This document shows, piece after piece, positions 7,677-16,051 of a stretch of 64,000 nucleotides of DNA. Each line of letters opens with the position of its first letter. Position 1 is the first letter of the stretch. The notes under the pieces were generated by a model. It had not been told where the DNA came from, made no database searches, and saw nothing but the letters and a program-made list of their open reading frames with translations. A program made the position numbers and the translations under genes. The DNA is taken from contig JAZOUB010000029.1 in NCBI GenBank assembly GCA_045657945.1, forward strand, positions 24,427-88,426. Reading direction: 5' to 3'. The stretch is from HGM04593 sp045657945 (lineage in GTDB: Bacteria; Bacteroidota; Bacteroidia; Bacteroidales; Bacteroidaceae).

Positions 7677-8787
7677 AATAGCGTAGTGTATAATCAGGTA
7701 ATATTTCGGGGTGGAATATTGCTATAAGTTCCCTGAGCAGCACCTCGGGATGGAAAGCGGTCTCTTCAAATATCCTTTTACGGTATGTATTGCAGGCATA
7801 TATATTATGATCCTTGAAAGGTCTGAAATGTTTATACCCACCATACTCCGAAAGCAAGGAAGCGACAGTCTTGTCATGCACCGAATTATACTTCATAAGC
7901 CACACATCAGAGTCGATGGCTCTCTCGAGTACCGTCTCGAATGAAAGCGGAACCGAACCACTGCCATCATTGTAAGAAAAGAGGTAATCGGCACCGGCAT
8001 TTGCATACATGCGCCCCATTGTACTGCTACCACATGGCATATACCAAACCGAACCGGTCTTAAGTTCACACATGAGCTTTGGACGTTCATTGGTGGTTTT
8101 CACCGACTCGCATAACCTCTCATACTCATCGCATACTGTTGCAAAGAGCGAATCGCACCTGGCATCCAACCCAAAAAGGCGACCATAAAAGCGCATCCAC
8201 TCGGCACATCCCAATGGAGAGTTTTCCATATAATCGGCACAAAGCAGAAGCGGATAGCCGAGATTTTCAAGTTTATGCAAATTGGCATTTTCATACGGCA
8301 AGACAAAGACTGCATCAGGAGATACTTGCACCACAGCCTCACCATTCACACTCATAGAATTGCCACAATCGACAATATTACCGGTTGCCAATCCCTTGAA
8401 TACAGAGGCATTGTAGAGATATTGCGCATCACAGACACCTTTTATGACACTATCAACCCCAAGCTCACTCAGCAACCCGGCATGTACTCCCGAAAACACA
8501 ATGACTCTCTCAAGCGGAGTTCGTAGCAAGACGCCTTGAGGCATATCCTTTGGCAACACAGAGTCAGAAGGAACAAGCAGATAGCGTTGCATTGTCCCAT
8601 CACTCCAAGGATCCGCGACATCCACAACGGTATAACCGTCACATTCCACTATTTCAAGAAGCGAGGAGTGGTGCATTGGCACGACATCACCAACAACTGG
8701 TGATATTTTCTCCTTTGATTCACCACAAGAGATTAGAAAAGCGAAAAGTGCCACAAGTACAAGCACTTGATTGAGTATATATTTCAT
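7660..8787 (-). CDS. ABC transporter substrate-binding lipoprotein, BtuF/FecB type
   Basis: This 375-residue lipoprotein has a signal sequence ending in lipobox LISC (Cys21). The rest matches the two-lobed periplasmic binding fold of iron-siderophore/cobalamin importers. Typical segments are RVIVFSGVHAGLLSELGVDSVIKGV, written here only as its first half RVIVFSGVHAGLL, then SPDAVFVLPYEN, and a late MKYNSVHDKTVASLL segment. It delivers its ligand to the permease encoded immediately downstream (17-base overlap). The gene starts 3 bases after the DAHP-synthase stop, so it is in the same operon. The ligand cannot be read from sequence. Confidence 0.9.
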   Translation of the reverse strand: MKYILNQVLVLVALFAFLISCGESKEKISPVVGDVVPMHHSSLLEIVECDGYTVVDVADPWSDGTMQRYLLVPSDSVLPKDMPQGVLLRTPLERVIVFSGVHAGLLSELGVDSVIKGVCDAQYLYNASVFKGLATGNIVDCGNSMSVNGEAVVQVSPDAVFVLPYENANLHKLENLGYPLLLCADYMENSPLGCAEWMRFYGRLFGLDARCDSLFATVCDEYERLCESVKTTNERPKLMCELKTGSVWYMPCGSSTMGRMYANAGADYLFSYNDGSGSVPLSFETVLERAIDSDVWLMKYNSVHDKTVASLLSEYGGYKHFRPFKDHNIYACNTYRKRIFEETAFHPEVLLRELIAIFHPEILPDYTLRYYEKMY

Positions 8788-8790
8788 CAG

Positions 8791-9858
8791 TCAGACATCG
8801 TTATCATTCATAACTGTAAATTGCTGACGGATGCTCTCGGAGTGAATCAATTCAAAGATTTCACGCACGGCATCGGGTTCAATTCTGCCGTCTGCACAGA
8901 AACTGATACAACGTTCCATAATCTCATTGTAACGGCATGGCTGGTACACTACCATCCCCTTCTCGCGTTTCAGTTCACCTATTTCACGTGAAATCTCCAT
9001 GCGTTTTGACAAGAGTCTCATCAACTCACGGTCAATTTCATCAATCTGCTTGCGATAAGCCTGGAAATCGGCACTGTCGGCTGTTGCCGCACGGTGAACC
9101 AGCTTGCCAAGTATGACAACCAGTTCATCGGGAGTGACCTGCTGACGCGCATCACTCAGGGCACAATAGGGGTTGCAATGTGTCTCAATCATCAAACCAT
9201 CAAAATCCAAATCCATTGCCTGTTGCGAAAGTGAAAGTATCAATTCTCTTTTCCCGGCAATATGACTTGGGTCACACAAAAGCGGCAATCCCGGAAGACG
9301 ACGGCGCAATTCAATAGGAAGTTGCCATTGCGGTGAATTGCGGAAACATTTCTCGCCATATGAAGAGAAACCGCGATGTATCGCTCCGATACGTGTTACT
9401 CCGACATTGACCAAACGTTCCATTGCGCCAATCCACAGTTCAATATCGGGATTCACAGGATTCTTTATAAGCACAGGCACATCGCAGCCACGCAAGGCAT
9501 CGGCAATCTCCTGCACAGCAAAAGGATTGGCTGTTGTACGCGCACCTACCCAGAGCACATCTACCCCGGCACTGAGTGCCAGCTCTACATGTTCGGCTGT
9601 TGCAACCTCTGTTGTAACATACATGCCCAACTCCTTTTTCACTCTGGTGAGCCAAGGGAGGCCTATTTTACCTACGCCCTCAAAGCACCCCGGACGTGTA
9701 CGTGGTTTCCAAATTCCGGCTCTGAAGATATTCACTCCACGCTCTACAAGCTCTGTTGCCACCTGCATTACCTGCTCCTGACTTTCGGCACTGCAAGGAC
9801 CGGCAATAATCACAGGCTGTCCATTTGTCTTGAATATATCTATTTCATCAAATTTCAT
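8791..9858 (-). CDS. Bifunctional DAHP synthase / chorismate mutase type II
   Basis: This 355-residue fusion enzyme covers two steps of aromatic amino acid synthesis. Residues about 1-260 are a DAHP synthase of the KDSA-like (AroF/AroA) class. They contain IIAGPCSAES (about 17-26), FRAGIWKPRTRPGCFEG, the phosphate-site RGFSSYGEK, and DPSHIAGKRE. These condense PEP with erythrose-4-phosphate. Residues about 265-345 are an AroQ chorismate mutase helix bundle (RKQIDEIDRELMRLLSKRM), giving prephenate. Fusion of these domains is common in Bacteroidetes and usually makes the synthase sensitive to prephenate. It overlaps tatD by 4 bases. No tyrA, pheA or aspC lies nearby, unlike many relatives. Confidence 0.93.
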   Translation of the reverse strand: MKFDEIDIFKTNGQPVIIAGPCSAESQEQVMQVATELVERGVNIFRAGIWKPRTRPGCFEGVGKIGLPWLTRVKKELGMYVTTEVATAEHVELALSAGVDVLWVGARTTANPFAVQEIADALRGCDVPVLIKNPVNPDIELWIGAMERLVNVGVTRIGAIHRGFSSYGEKCFRNSPQWQLPIELRRRLPGLPLLCDPSHIAGKRELILSLSQQAMDLDFDGLMIETHCNPYCALSDARQQVTPDELVVILGKLVHRAATADSADFQAYRKQIDEIDRELMRLLSKRMEISREIGELKREKGMVVYQPCRYNEIMERCISFCADGRIEPDAVREIFELIHSESIRQQFTVMNDNDV

Positions 9859-10643
9859 ATATGGGCAATTTTAGGAAAAAGATTATGCGCATTCGCGGTT
9901 GTCACTACTGCAATCTGTTCCACAGAACAGCCATAAACCACTGAAAGAAATTCTGCGATATGTGGAACATAGGCACTTTCATTACGTTTGCCACGCTTGG
10001 GAACCGGTGCAAGATAAGGAGAATCGGTTTCAAGCACCACCCTTTCAAGCGGCACCGACTTCAAGACATCAGGAAGGATGGATTTCTTATATGTCACGAC
10101 TCCGCCTATCCCCAGATAAAAGCCATCGAAAGAGAGTAACTTGTGAGCCTCATCATCACTACCCGAGAAGCAATGAAACACTCCACGCAGACCACGTCCG
10201 CGATAGTTTTGCATTATTTCATACAATTCATTGAATGCACTGCGCGAGTGAATAGCCAATGGCAAATCCATTTCCAAGGCCCACTCCACCTGTCGGCAAA
10301 AAGCATCCTTCTGTTCTTTTTTCTTTGTATCGTCCCAATAGTAATCGAGTCCCACCTCACCTATTGCAATAAAGCGGTCATCTGCTTTCAACAAATCATA
10401 CATTCTGTCAAGAACCAGACTGTAATCATCGCCAAGCTCAGTTGGATGCAAGCCTATCATTGGATAACAGACACCGGGAAAAGTCTCGCACATTGCCAGC
10501 AATGGGTTCAATGATTCCTCATTTATCGCCGGCAAGCACAAGGTTGAGACACCAGCATCCATTGCACGCTGCACTACCCCTGCCTTGTCCGCGTCAAACT
10601 CGGCCGTGAAAAGATGGGTATGTGTATCAACGAACTCACTCAT
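9855..10643 (-). CDS. tatD: TatD-family metal-dependent hydrolase
   Basis: This 262-residue cytoplasmic TIM-barrel metalloenzyme belongs to a family that acts as a 3'-5' DNase or other phosphoesterase. Metal ligands are seen in VDTHTHLF (His8, His10), IGEVGLDYYW (Glu near 97), IHSRSAFNE and FHCFSGSDDEA histidines, and LETDSPYLAP (Asp near 212). Length is typical. It overlaps the upstream unknown gene by 8 bases and the downstream DAHP synthase gene by 4 bases. The six-gene run is thus clearly cotranscribed and possibly translationally coupled. Confidence 0.93.
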   Translation of the reverse strand: MSEFVDTHTHLFTAEFDADKAGVVQRAMDAGVSTLCLPAINEESLNPLLAMCETFPGVCYPMIGLHPTELGDDYSLVLDRMYDLLKADDRFIAIGEVGLDYYWDDTKKKEQKDAFCRQVEWALEMDLPLAIHSRSAFNELYEIMQNYRGRGLRGVFHCFSGSDDEAHKLLSFDGFYLGIGGVVTYKKSILPDVLKSVPLERVVLETDSPYLAPVPKRGKRNESAYVPHIAEFLSVVYGCSVEQIAVVTTANAHNLFPKIAHI

Positions 10644-11355
10644 CGACAGAACTCTTTTTTCCGGCCCTGTCAGGGCGATAATAATAAATCACACCATACT
10701 CGGAACAGCGTTTGATGCGCGTCTCACCGCTCAATGAAGAGAAGGTTTTCTCAACCTCGCCCCAAATCTCAAAGATGAGTTCATCAACACCATAACGCAT
10801 ATTGGAAATATTGGCAAGCGCCTCGGCTGTACGGGTCTGGAGCATGTGTTGGCGGTCATACATCTCCTTGAAAATCTCAAATACAACAGAGACACGACCC
10901 ATAGTCGGGTTGTATATCGGCACTCCGCCCTCGGACTGCCTGCGTTGTTCCCCGGCTATCACCTTTTGCCCCCATTCCAAAACAGAAGCTTCGGAGAAAA
11001 GGTTTGGTACAGTGTCCTCATTCTCGGACAAGCCGTAATATGGGCGTTTACTGCGCGCCACTTCACCACGCATGATGGACATGCTCAGCACCTGAATGAA
11101 ATGCGACACATACATTCGTGCCTTTTTTAGTGCAGCATCATACTGTTCATTACCTTTCTTCGACGACTGCTCTGTAACACATCGCTTATAGACAGCCACC
11201 TCACGTGAAAAACGTTCAAGCAACTCCTTCGCCCTGTGATAGGTATTGTGTGTTAGCACCTGTGTATATACCCCACCCTTGACACTGCTGTCAACAGCAG
11301 CCTTCAACGCACGTATGCGTGCCTGGTCAGTTTTAGGCAATCTACGATAAGGCAT
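10636..11355 (-). CDS. Conserved Bacteroidales protein of unknown function
   Basis: This is a 239-residue soluble protein with no signal peptide or membrane segment. It is rich in charged helices with many Arg/Lys. Segments such as ARMYVSHFIQVLSMSIMRGE and LIFEIWGEVEKTFSSLSGE suggest an all-helical fold. The C-terminus (YGVIYYYRPDRAGKKSS) is basic. I recognise the type as a conserved hypothetical seen near prenyl synthase or TatD genes in Bacteroidales, but know no function. It starts 15 bases after the prenyl-synthase stop and overlaps tatD by 8 bases. Confidence 0.85.
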   Translation of the reverse strand: MPYRRLPKTDQARIRALKAAVDSSVKGGVYTQVLTHNTYHRAKELLERFSREVAVYKRCVTEQSSKKGNEQYDAALKKARMYVSHFIQVLSMSIMRGEVARSKRPYYGLSENEDTVPNLFSEASVLEWGQKVIAGEQRRQSEGGVPIYNPTMGRVSVVFEIFKEMYDRQHMLQTRTAEALANISNMRYGVDELIFEIWGEVEKTFSSLSGETRIKRCSEYGVIYYYRPDRAGKKSSVDE

Positions 11356-11370
11356 CTTTTATATAATATA

Positions 11371-12345
11371 TTATAGATTACGATTCAGAATTGTGTTGGC
11401 AAAATCCTTAAGTGCGGTTTTCTTATCCTCGGCAACAGATATTCCAGCCATGTATGCATCACTTTTTGCAAAAAGTTCATGAATCCGTTTTTCACAAACC
11501 TCCTTCACACCAAGTTTATTATACAAGGCTGTGAACCATGCAATCTTCTCCTGTGGGTCAAACTCATCCTTCTCCATCCACACCTTCATCTGTGCAAGCT
11601 GGGTAGGCGAAGCAAGATTCATTGCCGTTATCAGTAAGAAAGTCTTCTTGTTGCAGCAGATGTCACCACCGATTTTCTTGCCAAAAAGTTTTTCATCGGC
11701 ATACACATCAAGCAAATCATCCTGTAACTGAAATGCAAGTCCAATAGTCTCGCCATAGCTGTAGAGATTATGCAGGTCATCTTCACTCGCGCCAGCCAGA
11801 ATACCGCCAAGTTTCAATGATGCAGCAAGCAGAACCGATGTCTTTAAACGAATCATCTCCATGTACTCCTCCTCGGCGACATCATCACGCTTTTCAAAGT
11901 CAAGATCATACTGCTGACCGTCACCAACCTCCTTTGCAGTTTCGGTAAAGAGCGAAAGCATTGCAGGCAACCTGTCGGCAGGAACATGCGACAGGAACTC
12001 ATAGGCTAAGACAAGCATTGTATCGCCCGAGAGTATCGCAGCCGTATCGCCCCACTTTGCGCACACCGTAGGTTTTCCGCGACGTATTACAGCCCTGTCC
12101 ATCACATCATCGTGAATAAGGGTGTAGTTATGATATGTCTCCACGGCAACAGCAGGATACAAGGCCTCACGCACGCACTCCTTATACATATTATATGCAA
12201 GGAGAAACAATACCGGACGCACTCGCTTTCCACTCTGTTCCAAAGTATATCGCACAGGAGCATACAGTTCACGTGGTTCACGCTCAAACTCAAGATTGTC
12301 TATAAATTCATTGACAATATCCCTTAAATCTTCCCAAGTGTACAT
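11371..12345 (-). CDS. Polyprenyl diphosphate synthase (trans type)
   Basis: This 324-residue isoprenyl diphosphate synthase elongates allylic diphosphates with IPP, probably to make the menaquinone side chain or a farnesyl/geranylgeranyl precursor. The first Asp-rich motif is DDVMD (residues 79-83) with following RRGKPT. The second is DDLLD (209-213) in AFQLQDDLLDVYAD. The ATG at 12345 (MYTWEDLRDI) is preferred. The frame extends 11 codons further, but those codons lie in the tonB terminator hairpin. It is first of the run down to 6660. menA elsewhere in the window would use its product. Chain length cannot be predicted safely. Confidence 0.92.
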   Translation of the reverse strand: MYTWEDLRDIVNEFIDNLEFEREPRELYAPVRYTLEQSGKRVRPVLFLLAYNMYKECVREALYPAVAVETYHNYTLIHDDVMDRAVIRRGKPTVCAKWGDTAAILSGDTMLVLAYEFLSHVPADRLPAMLSLFTETAKEVGDGQQYDLDFEKRDDVAEEEYMEMIRLKTSVLLAASLKLGGILAGASEDDLHNLYSYGETIGLAFQLQDDLLDVYADEKLFGKKIGGDICCNKKTFLLITAMNLASPTQLAQMKVWMEKDEFDPQEKIAWFTALYNKLGVKEVCEKRIHELFAKSDAYMAGISVAEDKKTALKDFANTILNRNL

Positions 12346-12361
12346 TTCATTCTTATTTATC

Positions 12362-12391
12362 AAAAAAAGAGGCTGCATCGCAGCCTCTTTT
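12362..12391 (-). terminator. Intrinsic terminator of tonB
   Basis: The 12-bp arms 12365-12376 and 12380-12391 (AAAAGAGGCTGC and its complement) enclose a 3-base loop. On the minus strand they are followed by a run of seven T. It ends tonB transcription about 20 bases after the stop and decides the start of the next gene, whose extended frame would read through it. Confidence 0.88.
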
Positions 12392-12409
12392 CTGTATTGT
12401 TATCAAATT

Positions 12410-13150
12410 TTACTGCAAACGGAAGTTAACCGGCAATACAAATTTCACACGCACAGCCTTACCCAACTGACGACCGGGTTTCCACTTCGGCATCGCCTCG
12501 ATAACGCGTACAGCCTCCTTGTCAAGATAGATGTCACCCGAACTGCGGATAACCTCAACATCCTGAATTGAACCGTCAGAATTTACAGTAAACTTAACAA
12601 AGGCTCTACCCTGTGAGTTGTTGTCGCGCGATACACGTGGATACTTGATATTATCCTTGAAATACTTCATCAATGCAGCATTACCACCCGGGAACTCTGG
12701 TTGCTCCTCAACGACATCAAAGATCTGCTCCTCGACAACCTCTTCCTCAACAAAAATAGCTTCGGTTTCCTCAACATCGGCCCATTCGCTCATATCCTGA
12801 ACTGACACAAGCTCCTGCTCCTCTACTTCAACCTCATCCTCAACGACCTTGATCACGTCAATAATCTTCTTTGCTTCTGGTGGAGGAGGCATAACCTTCT
12901 TCTCAAGAATCAATGGAGGAATCTCCTCCATGACAAGTACTGGAAGATTCTCAGAACTCTTCTTTGCTACAGGCTTTTTGTCCTTCTCCTGCTGCTGAGT
13001 AAGTTCAAGTCCGGCGAACAATGTGGTAAGAGCAAAAATAAATCCGAGCAACAGCCATGTTGTACGGTTCTGCTCCAAATCAGCCGTGGTACTCTTCTTT
13101 ACCTCGAGCAACTCGGCACCTTTAAAATCAAGCTTTTTTCCTTTGTCCAT
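12410..13150 (-). CDS. tonB: TonB energy-transduction protein
   Basis: This 246-residue protein couples the inner-membrane proton motive force (through ExbBD) to TonB-dependent outer-membrane transporters. A single membrane anchor is at about residues 32-50 (TWLLLGFIFALTTLFAGLEL). It is followed by a periplasmic spacer with KKVMPPPPEAKK and an unusually acidic Glu/Val stretch (about 95-150). The C-terminal TonB domain (about 155-246) contains QPEFPGGNAALMKYF, IKYPR, GRAFVKFTVNSDGSI and MPKWKPGRQLGKAVRVKF. The frame extends 36 codons upstream with no domain; the ATG at 13150 (MDKGKKLDFKG) is the sensible start. No exbBD lies beside it. Confidence 0.93.
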   Translation of the reverse strand: MDKGKKLDFKGAELLEVKKSTTADLEQNRTTWLLLGFIFALTTLFAGLELTQQQEKDKKPVAKKSSENLPVLVMEEIPPLILEKKVMPPPPEAKKIIDVIKVVEDEVEVEEQELVSVQDMSEWADVEETEAIFVEEEVVEEQIFDVVEEQPEFPGGNAALMKYFKDNIKYPRVSRDNNSQGRAFVKFTVNSDGSIQDVEVIRSSGDIYLDKEAVRVIEAMPKWKPGRQLGKAVRVKFVLPVNFRLQ

Positions 13151-13461
13151 TATCGTATTTGTATATATTTTACAGAGGTTGCATTTTCTAACCGACAAAA
13201 ATAAACAATATTTTTCAATACACACGATTAAATCCATCTTTTTTTCATCATTTGACACATTTTAACCCAAAAACATAAAAGCAAAGCCATTTTTCTCTTC
13301 GTTTTTTAACAGTTCCCAAAACATAAAAAAGAGAAAACAACGTTATAATATTGCATTCCGTATGGATTCATTTTGTCATTTGTCCCGAAAAGATGAAAAA
13401 AAGCATTATCTTCGCAAACAAAACCCAACCATGCAATAATGCATGTCCAAAGAGAGAAAAA
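13151..13461. other. Divergent AT-rich region between tonB and porQ
   Basis: This 311-base spacer has no convincing gene. A TATTTTTG element on the minus strand (13196-13203) could be the -7 box of tonB, but no good -33 partner is seen. A TATCTTCG (13407-13414) on the plus strand could be the -7 box of porQ; the nearest upstream TTTG is 24 bases away, which is too far. Runs of A and T fill the rest. Confidence 0.5.
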
Positions 13462-14439
13462 TTGAAAACCAAAAGAGTCATATTATACCTTTTATTACTA
13501 TTCCCTTTGGTAACAAAGGCACAAGGCGGCGAAAGCGCATTCAATTTTCTTCGTCTCCCCTACTCGTCACGCGCAGCCGCACTTGGCGGAAGTAACATTT
13601 CAGTCATTGACGATGACCTTTCACTCTCCATGCACAATCCGGCGTTACTCATAAACGCTTCGGACAAGACCATAGACCTGTCATTCATGACATATATGAG
13701 CGACAGCAAGATTGCCGGCGCGGCATTCAACAAACATTTTGGAGAGCGTTCGACAGGAGCTGTCTCGGTACGTTATCTCGACTATGGAAAATTTGACGGC
13801 TACACAGATGACAACATCTACACCGGCACATTCCGTGCAATGGACATGGAACTCAGCATAATGTACTGCTACCTGCTCAGCAACAACTGGAGCGGTGGTG
13901 TTTCAGGCAAATTCATCTATTCGCAATATGAAAGCCTGAATTCTCTTGCATTGGGTGTTGATTTGGGTCTTAACTATTTCAACCCGGAGATTGATTTCTC
14001 GGCATCGCTCACATTCAAGAACCTTGGCGGGCAAGTAAAGACCTTTGAACAGAAGCACGAGCTGCTGCCGATTGACATACAGTTGGGATTCACCAAACGC
14101 CTCGCCCATGCACCAATCCTCATCTCGGCAACACTTGTCAACCTGCACAAATGGAGTACAAAAGACTTCTACAATGCCGATGGCAGCAAGGATAATTTTG
14201 GAGAGATTCTATTGAAGCACATAATCCTGGGAGCAGATGTACTTCTTGGAAAGAACTTCTACGCCTCGATAGGCTACAACTACCGCATCGCCAAAGAACT
14301 CTCATCTGGAAACAGCAGATTCGGTGGATTCAGCCTTGGTGCAGGCCTTCACATCAAGAAAATCAAATTCGGCGTATCATTCAGTCAACTGCACATTTCA
14401 GCATCGTCACTACATTTTAACTTCGCATATTCGATATAA
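13462..14439 (+). CDS. porQ: Type IX secretion system protein PorQ
   Basis: This is a predicted outer-membrane beta-barrel of the PorV/PorQ family, part of the T9SS attachment machinery. The mature protein opens QGGESAFNFLRLPYSSRAAA and continues LGGSNISVIDDDLSLSMHNP, both typical of PorQ. Alternating beta segments run to the C-terminal aromatic-rich LHFNFAYSI. I place the start at a TTG (13462). This gives a clean signal peptide (KTKRVILYLLLLFPLVTKAQ after Met) downstream of a possible -7 box at 13407-13414. The alternative is ATG at 13393, which adds 23 residues before a signal peptide that would then be internal. It heads the porQ-cmk-ispH-pfkA run; cmk begins 48 bases after its stop. Confidence 0.85.
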   Translation: MKTKRVILYLLLLFPLVTKAQGGESAFNFLRLPYSSRAAALGGSNISVIDDDLSLSMHNPALLINASDKTIDLSFMTYMSDSKIAGAAFNKHFGERSTGAVSVRYLDYGKFDGYTDDNIYTGTFRAMDMELSIMYCYLLSNNWSGGVSGKFIYSQYESLNSLALGVDLGLNYFNPEIDFSASLTFKNLGGQVKTFEQKHELLPIDIQLGFTKRLAHAPILISATLVNLHKWSTKDFYNADGSKDNFGEILLKHIILGADVLLGKNFYASIGYNYRIAKELSSGNSRFGGFSLGAGLHIKKIKFGVSFSQLHISASSLHFNFAYSI

Positions 14440-14487
14440 TAGAAAACTTTTTGCTATCTTCACACAGCATATACAAACATAAACAGA

Positions 14488-15174
14488 ATGAAAAAGATTA
14501 TCATAGCCATCGACGGTTTCTCTTCGTGCGGCAAAAGCACTATGGCAAAGGCACTTGCACGCAACATAGGGTACCTTTATTTTGACAGTGGCGCAATGTA
14601 CCGCGCCGTAGCGCTCTACTGCATGCAGAACGGACTCATAAACGACACAATGATTAACGTTGATACCCTACGCGGTAAAATGCAGGACATTCAGATAACA
14701 TTTGAGGCAGACCCGGAGACAAAGAATTCACTTACATTCCTCAACGGAGTCAATGTCGAGCACGAGATTCGTTCGCTCGATGTTTCACGTCTTGTGAGTC
14801 AGGTTGCCGCACTTGATTTTGTACGCGAGGAGATGGTAAACCGTCAACGCCAAATGGGAGAAGCAAAAGGCATCGTCATGGACGGACGTGACATCGGCAC
14901 CACAGTATTCCCCAATGCCGAGATGAAGATATTCGTAACCGCATCGGCCGAGGTACGTGCACAACGCCGCTATGACGAGCTCACCGCACGCGGTGACAAC
15001 GCCAATTTTCAGGAAATCCTCGAGAATGTAATGCAACGCGACCATATTGACCAGACACGCGAGGTGAGCCCACTCAAGCAGGCCGACGACGCTCTGCTGC
15101 TCGACAACAGCAACATGACACGCGAAGAGCAGATGAACTGGCTTATAGAGAAATTCAACGAACTTACAAAGTAA
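14488..15174 (+). CDS. cmk: Cytidylate kinase
   Basis: This 228-residue cytosolic kinase phosphorylates CMP/dCMP with ATP. The P-loop is GFSSCGKS (residues 10-17). The CMP-binding segment includes YFDSGAMYRAVAL. VMDGRDIGTTVFPNAEMKIF is the conserved Asp-Gly-Arg-Asp core, followed by the lid RAQRRYDEL. Length fits the bacterial long form. It lies between porQ (48 bases upstream) and ispH (6 bases downstream) on the same strand. Confidence 0.96.
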   Translation: MKKIIIAIDGFSSCGKSTMAKALARNIGYLYFDSGAMYRAVALYCMQNGLINDTMINVDTLRGKMQDIQITFEADPETKNSLTFLNGVNVEHEIRSLDVSRLVSQVAALDFVREEMVNRQRQMGEAKGIVMDGRDIGTTVFPNAEMKIFVTASAEVRAQRRYDELTARGDNANFQEILENVMQRDHIDQTREVSPLKQADDALLLDNSNMTREEQMNWLIEKFNELTK

Positions 15175-15180
15175 GTAGAA

Positions 15181-16047
15181 ATGCCCAACATTGAGATTGA
15201 CGAACATTCAGGATTCTGCTTTGGCGTAACGACAGCCATCAAAAAAGCCGAGGAAGAGTTGCAAAAGGGTGAAAAGCTCTATTGCCTTGGCGACATCGTA
15301 CACAACAGTATCGAATGTGACCGCCTCAAGCAACTTGGGCTCATCACAATAAACCACGAAGAATTCGCAGAGCTTCACAACGCCAAGGTGCTTTTTAGAG
15401 CACACGGCGAACCGCCTGCCACATACGAGACAGCAAGGAGGAACAACCTTGAAATCATTGATGCTACCTGCCCCGTAGTGCTGAAACTACAGCAGAGAAT
15501 CAAGAACAAGTGGCAGGAAAACACGAACGAAGAGAAGCAAATTGTCATATACGGCCAGGCCGGACACGCCGAGGTTCTTGGCCTTGTGGGACAGACACAT
15601 GGAGAAGCCATTGTGGTTGAAAAGAGTTCTCAGATAGAGAATATCGCAAAGGACAAGCATACATACATCTATTCACAGACAACCAAGTCACTCGAGGGCT
15701 ACAAATTGATAGTAAACGAGATTGCAGCACACATAAACGAGGGCAAACTATGCGAATCGTTCAACACCGTGTGCGGACAGGTTGCCAACCGCCTCAACGG
15801 CATAGGCAAATTTGCCAAGTCGCACGAGCTCATCTTCTTTGTATGTGGCAAGAAAAGTTCAAACGGACGTATCCTTTTCGATGAATGCAAAAAGATGAAC
15901 CCTAACTCCTACCAGATCGAAGGCCCCGAAGATATGGACCTGACACTCACGCAAGGCGTGGAGTCAATAGGCATCTGTGGCGCCACCTCTACCCCAAAAT
16001 GGCTAATGGAAAACTGCAAACAAGCAATAATCAACTATAATAACTGA
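15181..16047 (+). CDS. ispH: 4-hydroxy-3-methylbut-2-enyl diphosphate reductase
   Basis: This 288-residue [4Fe-4S] enzyme performs the last step of the MEP pathway, converting HMBPP to IPP and DMAPP. The three cluster cysteines are seen: Cys13 (SGFCFGV), Cys97 (DATCPVV) and Cys198 (FNTVCGQ). Substrate residues are in VHNSIE (His41), FRAHGEPP (His75) and YGQAGHAEVLG (His129). The product feeds the prenyl synthase and MenA encoded elsewhere in this window. It is separated from cmk by 6 bases and from pfkA by 4 bases, so it is cotranscribed. Confidence 0.96.
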   Translation: MPNIEIDEHSGFCFGVTTAIKKAEEELQKGEKLYCLGDIVHNSIECDRLKQLGLITINHEEFAELHNAKVLFRAHGEPPATYETARRNNLEIIDATCPVVLKLQQRIKNKWQENTNEEKQIVIYGQAGHAEVLGLVGQTHGEAIVVEKSSQIENIAKDKHTYIYSQTTKSLEGYKLIVNEIAAHINEGKLCESFNTVCGQVANRLNGIGKFAKSHELIFFVCGKKSSNGRILFDECKKMNPNSYQIEGPEDMDLTLTQGVESIGICGATSTPKWLMENCKQAIINYNN

Positions 16048-16051
16048 CAAT

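Noticed and set aside
12346..12378. Longer start for the prenyl synthase
   Set aside because: The extra 11 codons are made of the tonB terminator hairpin.
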